DNA of 5,937 bases from Candidatus Anoxychlamydiales bacterium. Lineage in GTDB: Bacteria > Chlamydiota > Chlamydiia > Chlamydiales > SM23-39. A program made the position numbers and the translations under genes. Positions 1-5,937 of the stretch are shown in pieces (positions within the stretch are counted from its first letter, which is position 1; each line of letters opens with the position of its first letter). Location: contig JAAKFW010000099.1 of the NCBI GenBank assembly GCA_011064905.1, positions 1 through 5,937 on the forward strand. The letters are read 5' to 3'. The notes below the pieces were generated by a model. That model saw nothing but the letters and a program-made list of their open reading frames with translations. It searched no databases and was not told where the DNA came from.

Positions 1-1
1 G

Positions 2-388
2 CTTAGAAATAAAATTATCGGTAGGATATTTAAAGAACTAAAAATAATAGAACAATGGGGCTCAGGCTTTGGCAGAATGATTGATACTTGTATATCCCAG
101 GGAATTAATCCTCCTAAAATAGAAGAATTAGATAGACATTTTAGAATAACACTTTTTCCAAGAAAAGCTAAAATGAAAGTATTTTTAGAATATCAAAAAG
201 ATATTATTGTCTATCTAAAAAAACATAAAAAAACATCAGCTAAACAAGCTCAAAAAATTTGGAAAGTTACTTCTAGAACAACAAGTTCTAGACTGAAAAA
301 AATGTGTGCTTTAGGTATAATAATATCACTTGGAACAAGTCCATTTGATCCTCAAAAGACTTTTGTATTATCTAAAAATTTTAATTAA
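2..388 (+). CDS. C-terminal part of AlbA/Schlafen-type ATP-binding putative transcriptional regulator (5' partial)
   Basis: The frame is open from the first base of the window, so this is the last 128 or so codons of a longer gene; the ATG at 77 is internal. The segment around residues 17-27 (EQWGSGFGRMIDTC, preceded by a FKELKIIEQWG-like run) is the characteristic end of the HATPase_c_4 / RecG-like C-terminal domain in proteins with an N-terminal AlbA_2 (Schlafen) domain. After it comes a Lys-rich stretch resembling a winged helix (KTSAKQAQKIWKVTSRTTSSRLKKMCALGII), which is typical of these proteins and suggests DNA binding. Family members are usually 400-500 residues, so most of the protein is upstream of the window. 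They are common in accessory DNA and often carry the vague label of transcriptional regulator or ATP-dependent helicase; the true role is mostly unknown. The TAA stop lies 3 bp from the tRNA fragment, so the gene abuts the putative attachment site. Family assignment is fairly sure; function is not. Confidence 0.75.
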   Translation, partial: LRNKIIGRIFKELKIIEQWGSGFGRMIDTCISQGINPPKIEELDRHFRITLFPRKAKMKVFLEYQKDIIVYLKKHKKTSAKQAQKIWKVTSRTTSSRLKKMCALGIIISLGTSPFDPQKTFVLSKNFN

Positions 389-391
389 TTT

Positions 392-443
392 TGCTCGAAG
401 CCGGACTCGAACCGGCACGGGATTGCTCCCAAGGGATTTTAAG
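392..443 (-). pseudogene. 3' fragment of tRNA-Leu(UAA); putative attachment site (att) of an integrated element
   Basis: Read on the minus strand, this stretch has a Leu-type anticodon loop CTTAAAA (437-443, anticodon UAA), the 3' half of the anticodon stem (TCCCT), and a long class II variable arm with a GGGA/TCCC stem. It then has a perfect T-arm (GCCGG-TTCGAGT-CCGGC, 400-416), the 3' acceptor strand TTCGAGC (393-399) and discriminator A (392). CCA is not encoded. The 5' half is absent: upstream bases (GAGCGGAAGA) do not pair with the anticodon stem, and no D-arm or GCTCGAA acceptor strand occurs within the next 80 bases. A remnant running exactly from the anticodon loop to the 3' end is what integrases targeting tRNA genes leave at the far end of an element. 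The inference is that the intact tRNA-Leu lies right of the window and the element between them. Confidence 0.8.
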
Positions 444-603
444 TCTTCCGCTCATAAATAATAACTAAAATCAACAAACCTTAAATAATTATAAAGTAAC
501 TATTTATAGCAAATTCATTTTAGTTTTGAATAGTCCTTTCTTGTTGTTTTTCCTAAATTGGTGTCCCTTTTTTGTCCCATTGCATAGACACAAACTATAA
601 CTT
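444..603. other. AT-rich non-coding spacer next to the tRNA fragment, with a tandem TGTCCC motif
   Basis: No coding frame of useful length and no convincing terminator hairpin is visible here. It lies between the tRNA fragment and the stop codon of the lipoprotein gene, so the minus-strand operon ends by running into it. The notable element is TGTCCC at 562-567 repeated at 573-578, an 11 bp period with a T-run between the copies. Short direct repeats at one-helical-turn spacing beside an att core could be arm-type integrase binding sites; this is inference. A 9 bp inverted repeat (463-471 against 517-525) is also present, but is weak evidence in such AT-rich DNA. Confidence 0.5.
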
Positions 604-1698
604 TTAGCCAGTTCCTGTAGGCAACGTTAATAATGGTCCTTGAACTTTCGATCTGCCTGATTGTAAATCATATAATTCTAATAACAATAGAAAAGTTTTT
701 TTAGAATGAATATCTCCATCTTTTATATAAAACCATGTATCTCTATGTTTAACACAAACATAGGAGTCTTTAGGTTTTCTATTACTATTATGGATAATTA
801 AAAGTTCTTTAAATATTTTAGGTGAAATTTTGTGTTTAGAAATATCTGAGCTTTCACATATTTTTATATCTTTTTCAGGTATCATTACATATTTACTCAA
901 AGAATACATACAAGAAAGCAATGATCTGGGCAATATTCCTATATTTCCATATTCATCAAATCCTTCAGATATATTTATAATATATCTACCATCTGCTGTT
1001 TTTTCTTCTTTCATCATATTTGCAATTTCTTTCCCATATTGATTATCAACAGGAACAGCAAATTGAAGTTTTCTAAATTTTGAATCATTTTTTTGTTCTT
1101 CTCTAATTCCAACTTGTAAAAGTCCTTTCATCTGCAATTTTGTCATTAAATTAATTACATTGTGAAATTTTTTATGTCTCTTTAGTTCTTTTGGCGCTAA
1201 ACCTTCTCTATGTAAGTTTGGAAATTCTCGAAAATTTTCTATAGCAAGCAAGAAAACTCTATCTATATCCCAACCCGAATAAATTATTTGTTGAATAGTT
1301 TCAATATTTAAGGGTTGCATAATTTGATTTGCAAAGTCGCCTCCCTGCAAGGGAGTATATTGAATGGTTGGCTGGGATTGCCACTGAGTTTCACCTCTTA
1401 GATTTGCTGGATTTGTTTTATTAAATCCAGGAATAGGAATACCAACTGTTACAATATTTTTTATGCTATGTTGAGTTATTACACTAGATACCTCTAAAAA
1501 AGATAGCAATTCTCCATATCTTAATCTAACTAAATTTAAGAGCATTTCCTCAGAGTTGGTTGTTTGAATTGCAATATTATAAGCACCTCTTCCCCCAGAT
1601 CCATTCATTGCAATTTTACTAGGAAAATTACAACCGATACAAACAAATGCAATAGCGAATAATAACTTTCTCATTAAGTTATATAATAATTTTGTCAT
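604..1698 (-). CDS. Conserved outer-membrane-type lipoprotein of unknown function, downstream of cusA
   Basis: This encodes 364 residues. The N terminus has a lysine-containing n-region, a hydrophobic core (LLFAIAFVCIG) and a candidate lipidation cysteine at C23 (VCIGC-N). The -3 residue is Cys rather than Leu, so the lipobox is slightly atypical. Asn at +2 favours outer-membrane sorting by the general Lol rule. Residues about 37-75 (GRGAYNIAIQTTNSEEML, then LLNLVRLRYGELLSFLEVSSV) and the C terminus (TWFYIKDGDI.SKKTFLLLLELYDLQSG and PLLTLPTG) resemble, from memory, an unnamed lipoprotein family of Gram-negative bacteria, and the protein looks complete against it. I know of no proven function. 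The ATG at 1698 has only a weak GAG 8 nt upstream. An internal ATG at 1674 would give a more compact signal peptide (MRKLLFAIAFVCIGC) but has no Shine-Dalgarno. The gene starts 61 bp after cusA on the same strand, so co-transcription is likely and it may be a pump accessory. Confidence 0.75.
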   Translation of the reverse strand: MTKLLYNLMRKLLFAIAFVCIGCNFPSKIAMNGSGGRGAYNIAIQTTNSEEMLLNLVRLRYGELLSFLEVSSVITQHSIKNIVTVGIPIPGFNKTNPANLRGETQWQSQPTIQYTPLQGGDFANQIMQPLNIETIQQIIYSGWDIDRVFLLAIENFREFPNLHREGLAPKELKRHKKFHNVINLMTKLQMKGLLQVGIREEQKNDSKFRKLQFAVPVDNQYGKEIANMMKEEKTADGRYIINISEGFDEYGNIGILPRSLLSCMYSLSKYVMIPEKDIKICESSDISKHKISPKIFKELLIIHNSNRKPKDSYVCVKHRDTWFYIKDGDIHSKKTFLLLLELYDLQSGRSKVQGPLLTLPTGTG

Positions 1699-1759
1699 CT
1701 TTCTAGCTCAGATTTAATACATTGCAAATTATTTTTCATTTTTTTTACATGTGATATAT

Positions 1760-4700
1760 TTATTCATTAATAACATTGGGGCCTTTCTTGAGCTGTTTTT
1801 TCAAATAAATATTTCTCCAAATAACATAGACTGCTGGTATAACAAGTAGAGTAAGAAAAGTTAAAGAGAGTAATCCTCCCCATAAAGGAGCTGCAATTCT
1901 TTTTGCAATATCAGATCCTGTGCCTTTGGATACCATAATAGGAATTAATCCCATGATATTTAATCCAACAGCCATAATTAATGGTCTAACTCTAAAACTA
2001 CCATATTCAACAACCATTCTTATTAAATCTTCTTTAGAATTCATTTTACCTTGATTTGACCATTGTAAAAAGCCTTTATCTAAATAAGTCACCATAATAG
2101 ATGCTGTTTGAGCAGCAATACCAAGAAGAGCGATCATTCCGACCCATACAGCGACTGAAGTATTATAACTTAAAAATAGCATAAACCAAATACCTCCTAT
2201 TGCAGCAAAAGGAACTGATAACATTACAATTAGAGTCTGTGCTAATCCTTTAAAATTAAAATAAAGAATAATTAAAATAATCAATAATGTTAATGGTATT
2301 ACAGTCTTCATTAACTTTTGCATTCTTTGTAAATATTCATATTGCCCTGTCCATTTTAAAAAATAACCTTTAGGCAAAGAGAGTTTTGAATTAATTATAT
2401 TTTGAGCTTTTTTTACATATCCTCCAATATCTTTTGTTTTAGGATCTACATATATCCATCCACTTAATGAACCCATTTCATCTTTAATCATAGAAGCGTC
2501 CATTTTAACTTTTACTTCTCCTAATTGCCCCAAAGGAACGTGTTCAAATCGTCCGGGCTGCATTTTTTTAGGATTTATATTGATAGGAACTAAAACTTGT
2601 TTTAATTTTTCTACATCATTTCTTAGCTCTCGTGGATAACGTATATTAATTTTATAGCGTTCTCTTCCTTCAATTGTTGTACTTATATCAAGCCCTCCAA
2701 TAGATGTTTCAACAATATCCATAACATCTAATACTTCTAAACCGTAGCGAGAAATAGCTTGGCGATCAGGAGTAAAATCAATAAAATATCCTCCTAATTC
2801 TCTTTCAGCATATACACTTCTAGTTTCAGGAATATCTCTAATAATTTTTTCTAATTGTTTACCGATTTCATTTATGGTAAAAAGATTATCTCCTAATACT
2901 TTAATACCTATTGGAGTTCTAATGCCTGTTGTTAACATATCTATTCTAGCTTTAATTGGCATAGTAAATGCATTTTGAACTCCTGCAAGTGATAGAGCTT
3001 TGTCCATCTCTTTTACTAAACGATCTTTTGTCATGCCAGCTCGCCATTTAGATTTTGGATGCAAATTAACAATAGTTTCTATCATCGATAAAGGAGCTGG
3101 ATCTGTAGAAGTCTCTGCTCTACCGGCTTTTCCAAAAACTGATTTTACCTCTGGAAATGAATACAAAATCTTATCTTGGACTTGAGTAAGATTTTTAGCA
3201 GCTTCTATTGAAATGCCCGGAGTGGTAACAGGCATTAACATTATTGTTCCTTCATCTAAAGGAGGCATAAATTCAGAACCTAAACTTAAAAAAGCAGGAA
3301 TAGTTACTAAAATTAATCCAAAAGAAGCACTTATAACAATGTAACGATAGCGTACGCAAAATCGTAAAATTGGCTTATAGATTGCTATCATAAATCTATT
3401 TATAGGATTTTTTTCAGCAGGCTTAATTTTTCCTCTAATAAACAAAACCATAAGAGCTGGAACCAAAGTGATGCTTAAAATAGCTCCAAATAAAACGGCA
3501 AAAGTCTTGGTATAAGCTAAAGGAGAAAAAAGCAGACCTTCTTGAGCTTGCAAAGTAAATACCGGAATAAAAGCTACAACAATAATAAGTAGAGAAGAAA
3601 AAATACTAGGACCAATTTCTTTTGCAGCTTCAATAATTATTTCTTTGCGGTCTTTATCTGGATTTTCTTCTAGTTTTAAATGAGCATTTTCAGTCATTAT
3701 AACAGCTCCATCCACAACATCTCCAATAGCAATAATAATGCCAGCTAAAGACATAATATTTGATGTAATTCTCATATAGTACATAGGTATAAATGCAATA
3801 GCAATGGCAACAATTAAGGTAATAACGGATATAAAAGTTGATCTTACATGCAAAAGAAAAAGGAAGATAATTAGAAAAACTATAATTATCTCTTCTATTA
3901 CAGCTGCTGATAGAGTTTTTACTGAATCTTTTATTAAAGTTGAACGATCATAAGTAGTAACTACTTTAACTCCTTTAGGAAAAGCAGGCTCCATTTCTTT
4001 AAATTTTTGTTTCACTCTATTTATGACTTTAAGAGCCTCTTCGTTATATCTCATAACGACAATTCCACCAACTACTTCACCTTTGCCATCTAATTCAACA
4101 AGGCCTCTGCGAATATTCCCTCCTATTTGAACTTTCGCAAAATCTCCAATAACTATTGGAGTTCCTTTGTTATCTGTACCAACAACAACTTTTGATAACA
4201 TTTCTTTATCTGTAATATAACCCCGTCCTCTTATAATATATTCACGCTGTGTCATTTCAATAACTCTTCCACCAACATCATTATTTGATCTTTGGATAGC
4301 TTTTTTAATTTGAGGTACAGATAAATCATATGCTTGAAGTTTTATAGGATCTATTTCTACTTGATACTCTTTTTGATATCCTCCAACACTAGCAACTTCT
4401 GCAACACCTGGAACAGAAGAGAGCCAATACCTTAAATACCAATCTTGAAAACTTCTTAGCTCTTGAAGATCATGCCTTCCTGATTCATCAACTAATGCAT
4501 ATTCAAATACCCACCCAACACCTGTAGCATCCGGTCCTACTTGAGGAGTCGTATTTTTAGGCAATTGCCCTTGTACATTAGATAAATATTCAACAGCTCT
4601 ACTTCTAGCCCAATAAATATCCGTATCATCTTCGAAAATGACATAAACAAAAGAAAGGCCAAACATACTAAAACCACGTACATCTTTAACTTTAGGAGCT

Positions 4701-4924
4701 GCTAAAAAAGCTGTTACTATGGGATAAGTGATTTGATCTTCGATTAGATCGGGACTTCTTCCCATCCATTCAGTAAATATTATAACTTGTTTATCTGAAA
4801 GATCTGGAATAGCGTCTAAAGGGGTTTTACGAATAGAAAAAAAAGCCCATAACACTAATAATAAAAAGCAGATAAAAACAAAAAGACGTTTTCTTCCACA
4901 AAAATCAATGATTTTTTCTACCAT
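1760..4924 (-). CDS. cusA: CusA/CzcA-family heavy-metal efflux RND transporter permease, CusA (Cu/Ag)-like
   Basis: This is a full-length inner-membrane RND pump of 1054 residues (E. coli CusA is about 1047). It should form a trimer that exports metal ions by proton exchange through a periplasmic adaptor and outer-membrane channel. TM1 is at about 13-31; family signatures follow (TPLDAIPDLSDKQVII at 34-49, GPDATGVGW at 130-138). TM2-TM6 span about 342-496, the second periplasmic loop 550-870, and TM8-TM12 873-1037. M564 (LMPVTTPGIS), M614 (PLSMIET) and M663 (RIDMLTTGI) align with CusA M573, M623 and M672, the Cu(I)/Ag(I) site; R83, D608, E616 and R660 around it are also kept. D405 in GDVVDGAVIMTEN matches the TM4 relay aspartate. 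Odd: CusA E939 is Q939, CusA K984 is L982, and there is an extra D402. No frameshift is seen. The start overlaps the adaptor reading frame by 7 nt and has a strong Shine-Dalgarno. The family is certain; Cu/Ag specificity is inferred. Confidence 0.93.
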   Translation of the reverse strand: MVEKIIDFCGRKRLFVFICFLLLVLWAFFSIRKTPLDAIPDLSDKQVIIFTEWMGRSPDLIEDQITYPIVTAFLAAPKVKDVRGFSMFGLSFVYVIFEDDTDIYWARSRAVEYLSNVQGQLPKNTTPQVGPDATGVGWVFEYALVDESGRHDLQELRSFQDWYLRYWLSSVPGVAEVASVGGYQKEYQVEIDPIKLQAYDLSVPQIKKAIQRSNNDVGGRVIEMTQREYIIRGRGYITDKEMLSKVVVGTDNKGTPIVIGDFAKVQIGGNIRRGLVELDGKGEVVGGIVVMRYNEEALKVINRVKQKFKEMEPAFPKGVKVVTTYDRSTLIKDSVKTLSAAVIEEIIIVFLIIFLFLLHVRSTFISVITLIVAIAIAFIPMYYMRITSNIMSLAGIIIAIGDVVDGAVIMTENAHLKLEENPDKDRKEIIIEAAKEIGPSIFSSLLIIVVAFIPVFTLQAQEGLLFSPLAYTKTFAVLFGAILSITLVPALMVLFIRGKIKPAEKNPINRFMIAIYKPILRFCVRYRYIVISASFGLILVTIPAFLSLGSEFMPPLDEGTIMLMPVTTPGISIEAAKNLTQVQDKILYSFPEVKSVFGKAGRAETSTDPAPLSMIETIVNLHPKSKWRAGMTKDRLVKEMDKALSLAGVQNAFTMPIKARIDMLTTGIRTPIGIKVLGDNLFTINEIGKQLEKIIRDIPETRSVYAERELGGYFIDFTPDRQAISRYGLEVLDVMDIVETSIGGLDISTTIEGRERYKINIRYPRELRNDVEKLKQVLVPININPKKMQPGRFEHVPLGQLGEVKVKMDASMIKDEMGSLSGWIYVDPKTKDIGGYVKKAQNIINSKLSLPKGYFLKWTGQYEYLQRMQKLMKTVIPLTLLIILIILYFNFKGLAQTLIVMLSVPFAAIGGIWFMLFLSYNTSVAVWVGMIALLGIAAQTASIMVTYLDKGFLQWSNQGKMNSKEDLIRMVVEYGSFRVRPLIMAVGLNIMGLIPIMVSKGTGSDIAKRIAAPLWGGLLSLTFLTLLVIPAVYVIWRNIYLKKQLKKGPNVINE

Positions 4925-5613
4925 TGACTCTCCTCCTCAATCAACATTTTAACATTTTCATCTTCGGTTCCTTTAAGGCGACTCTCAGAATCTATCAAAA
5001 ATTGAGCACTAGTAATTACTCTTTCTCCTGAAGATACACCTGATACTATTTGATAAAATTGATCTGCTTTAAATCCTATTTGCACATCACGTGGTTCAAA
5101 ATACCCATGCCCTTTATCAACAAAAACTATTTTTCTTACGCCGGTATTTATCACAGCTTCCTCTGGAATAGCTAAAGATCTACCCATGTTTTTTTTAATT
5201 TCAACAGTTCCATACATTCCCGGTTTAAGCTTGAAATCAAAATTATCCGATTCAAATCGAACTTTTACAGTTCTAGCGCTTTCATCTAAAACATAATCGA
5301 TAAAAGTAATCTCTTTTTCTACATATTGAGCTGGAAATGAAGTTATAGTAAGTATCGCTTTTTGTCCTAAATCTACTAAATCTATATCTTGTTCATAGAT
5401 ATCTCCTAGTATCCAAATTTTCGATAGATCTGCTATGACATATATATTCATTCCTGGCTCTACATTTTTTCCTAAAAAAGTATTTAGATGAGTTACAACC
5501 CCAGAAACAGGAGAACGTATTAAAAGAGTTTTAGATGCCTCAAAAGTCTTTTCTAAACGTTTAATTTCATCTATTGGAATACCATTTGAGGATCTGAGAT
5601 GTTCTACAAACAA
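4918..5613 (-). CDS. cusB: CusB-type RND periplasmic adaptor, C-terminal half only (5'-truncated)
   Basis: This open frame of about 231 codons holds the back half of a membrane-fusion protein. It has the end of the alpha-hairpin (GIPIDEIKRLEKT, about residues 11-23), then the second lipoyl half-motif (IRSPVSGVVTHLNTFLGKNVEPG, about 32-54). The beta-barrel follows (LSKIWILGDIYEQDIDLVDLGQKA, then VLDESARTVKVRFESDN and PGMYGTVEI, about 63-139), and last the membrane-proximal domain with its GVSSGERVITSAQFLIDSESRL end (about 192-213). Signal peptide, first lipoyl half and most of the hairpin are missing, compared with about 400 residues for a whole adaptor. The only upstream start is a TTG at 5613 without a Shine-Dalgarno, just after an in-frame stop. 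The first few residues are probably not CusB sequence but antisense of the plus-strand cusB leader. It should not make a working adaptor alone. It overlaps cusA by 7 nt, the normal cusBA arrangement. The missing half, or its paralogue, is on the plus strand from 5599. Confidence 0.88.
   Translation of the reverse strand: MFVEHLRSSNGIPIDEIKRLEKTFEASKTLLIRSPVSGVVTHLNTFLGKNVEPGMNIYVIADLSKIWILGDIYEQDIDLVDLGQKAILTITSFPAQYVEKEITFIDYVLDESARTVKVRFESDNFDFKLKPGMYGTVEIKKNMGRSLAIPEEAVINTGVRKIVFVDKGHGYFEPRDVQIGFKADQFYQIVSGVSSGERVITSAQFLIDSESRLKGTEDENVKMLIEEESQW
4932..4937 (-). promoter_or_regulatory. Strong ribosome binding site of cusA
   Basis: The minus strand reads AGGAGG here, inside a longer GAGGAGGAGA purine run, with 7 nt between it and the ATG at 4924. 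This fixes the cusA start. It also means cusA can be translated without coupling to the adaptor gene it overlaps, which matters because that gene is truncated. Confidence 0.85.
5588..5591 (+). promoter_or_regulatory. Ribosome binding site of the plus-strand cusB
   Basis: GAGG lies 7 nt before the ATG at 5599, an ideal Shine-Dalgarno distance. These bases also lie in the antisense of the minus-strand adaptor frame (reading LRSS-like codons). They therefore probably belong to the native cusB leader, which would place the rearrangement junction slightly to their left, near 5575-5590. Confidence 0.55.
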
Positions 5614-5937
5614 TTAATATTAATTATTTTTTTATTTGTTTGTACTGTCATTTATGCATCTAATAAAGTTCCAGGCTACGCTCCTGTAGAGATCGATCCT
5701 GAACGTTTACAATTATATGGGGTTACTTCGCAAATAGTAGAAATGAGAGATTTAACTAAAACTATCCGTACAGTAGGTATTGTTACAGTAGATGAAAGAC
5801 GAATATCAAATGTGCAAACAAAATTTAATGGATGGATAGAAAAACTTTATGTGAATTTTACCAATGAATATGTAAAAAAAGGGCAGCCTTTATTTCAAGT
5901 ATATAGCCCTGAGCTTTTATCTACTCAAGAAGAGTAT
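5599..5937 (+). CDS. cusB: CusB-type RND periplasmic adaptor, N-terminal part (3' partial, runs off the window)
   Basis: The 113 codons visible start at ATG 5599 and stay open to the last base. Residues 1-20 form a signal peptide (K4, hydrophobic LILIIFLFVCTVI, likely cleavage after IYA). A linker follows with VEIDPERLQLYGVTSQIVEMRDL, the usual mature N terminus of CzcB/CusB-like adaptors. Next come the membrane-proximal/barrel strand TVGIVTVDERRIS (about 58-70) and the first lipoyl half NGWIEKLYVNFTNEYVKKGQPLFQVYSPEL (about 77-106), then the start of the alpha-hairpin (STQEEY). No N-terminal heavy-metal-binding domain (YTCPMHP type) is present. This is the portion missing from the minus-strand fragment at 4918-5613, and the two meet head to head. 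Either it is the inverted other half of the same gene, or a second adaptor gene that may be complete to the right. It ought to be secreted to the periplasm. No promoter is recognisable upstream, where the opposite-strand cusB fragment lies. Confidence 0.88.
   Translation, partial: MFYKQLILIIFLFVCTVIYASNKVPGYAPVEIDPERLQLYGVTSQIVEMRDLTKTIRTVGIVTVDERRISNVQTKFNGWIEKLYVNFTNEYVKKGQPLFQVYSPELLSTQEEY

Noticed and set aside
392..476. A complete functional tRNA-Leu
   Set aside because: The 5' acceptor strand, D-arm and 5' anticodon stem are missing in the expected 30-40 bases, so it cannot fold as a whole tRNA.
463..525. Inverted repeat AACTAAAAT / ATTTTAGTT as a terminator or recombinase site
   Set aside because: It is only 9 bp and wholly AT-rich with one C-G pair, with a loop of about 45 nt and no U-tract; expected by chance in this composition.
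830..1042. Plus-strand open frame of 70 codons
   Set aside because: It is antisense to the lipoprotein gene, has no family resemblance or ribosome binding site, and is explained by low-GC codon bias.
1699..1759. Terminator or promoter between cusA and the lipoprotein gene
   Set aside because: T-runs occur, but there is no stem-loop and no recognisable -35/-10 pair with proper spacing on the minus strand.
3000..3185. Plus-strand open frame of 61 codons
   Set aside because: It lies wholly antisense to conserved cusA coding sequence around the metal site; a shadow frame.
5611..5613. TTG as a genuine start of the minus-strand adaptor
   Set aside because: There is no Shine-Dalgarno, it follows an in-frame stop directly, and it lies in the reverse of the other cusB signal-peptide codons; it is just the first possible start after the junction.

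Overview
The window is AT-rich and reads as Gram-negative DNA. It carries two of the three parts of a tripartite RND metal-efflux pump and an outer-membrane-type lipoprotein. The low GC would suit an intracellular or host-associated lineage (Legionellales, Chlamydiae-like and similar), but nothing here fixes the taxonomy.

Layout. (1) Positions 2-388, plus strand: the C-terminal end of an AlbA/Schlafen-type ATP-binding putative regulator, cut by the window start. (2) Positions 392-443: a 3' fragment of a tRNA-Leu(UAA) gene on the minus strand, lacking its 5' half, followed by about 160 bp of AT-rich non-coding DNA. This is the usual scar of a tyrosine-recombinase element inserted in a tRNA. 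The fragment's polarity puts the element to its right, so the efflux genes probably lie on the island. (3) Minus strand, transcribed right to left: the C-terminal half of a CusB-type periplasmic adaptor (4918-5613), a full-length CusA/CzcA-type RND permease (1760-4924, overlapping the adaptor by 7 nt and preceded by a perfect Shine-Dalgarno), and a conserved lipoprotein of unknown function (604-1698). (4) Positions 5599-5937, plus strand: the N-terminal half of a CusB-type adaptor with signal peptide and its own ribosome binding site, running off the window.

The strongest observation is at about 5580-5605. The two adaptor halves lie head to head on opposite strands. The left half begins where a family member would be about mid-length, and the right half starts at a true N terminus. 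This implies an inversion through cusB, an inverted duplication of the pump operon with one truncated copy, or a fold-back assembly/amplification chimera. The sequence beyond 5937 would decide.

The permease keeps the three methionines that bind Cu(I)/Ag(I) in E. coli CusA (here M564, M614, M663) and the TM4 aspartate (D405). By manual alignment it lacks the other two CusA proton-relay residues (E939 is Q939, K984 is L982) and three of the four CusA methionine pairs. Metal preference and coupling may therefore differ from classical CusA. An intact pump would move metal from the periplasm or inner membrane through the adaptor to an outer-membrane channel; no channel gene, CusF or metal regulator is visible here.
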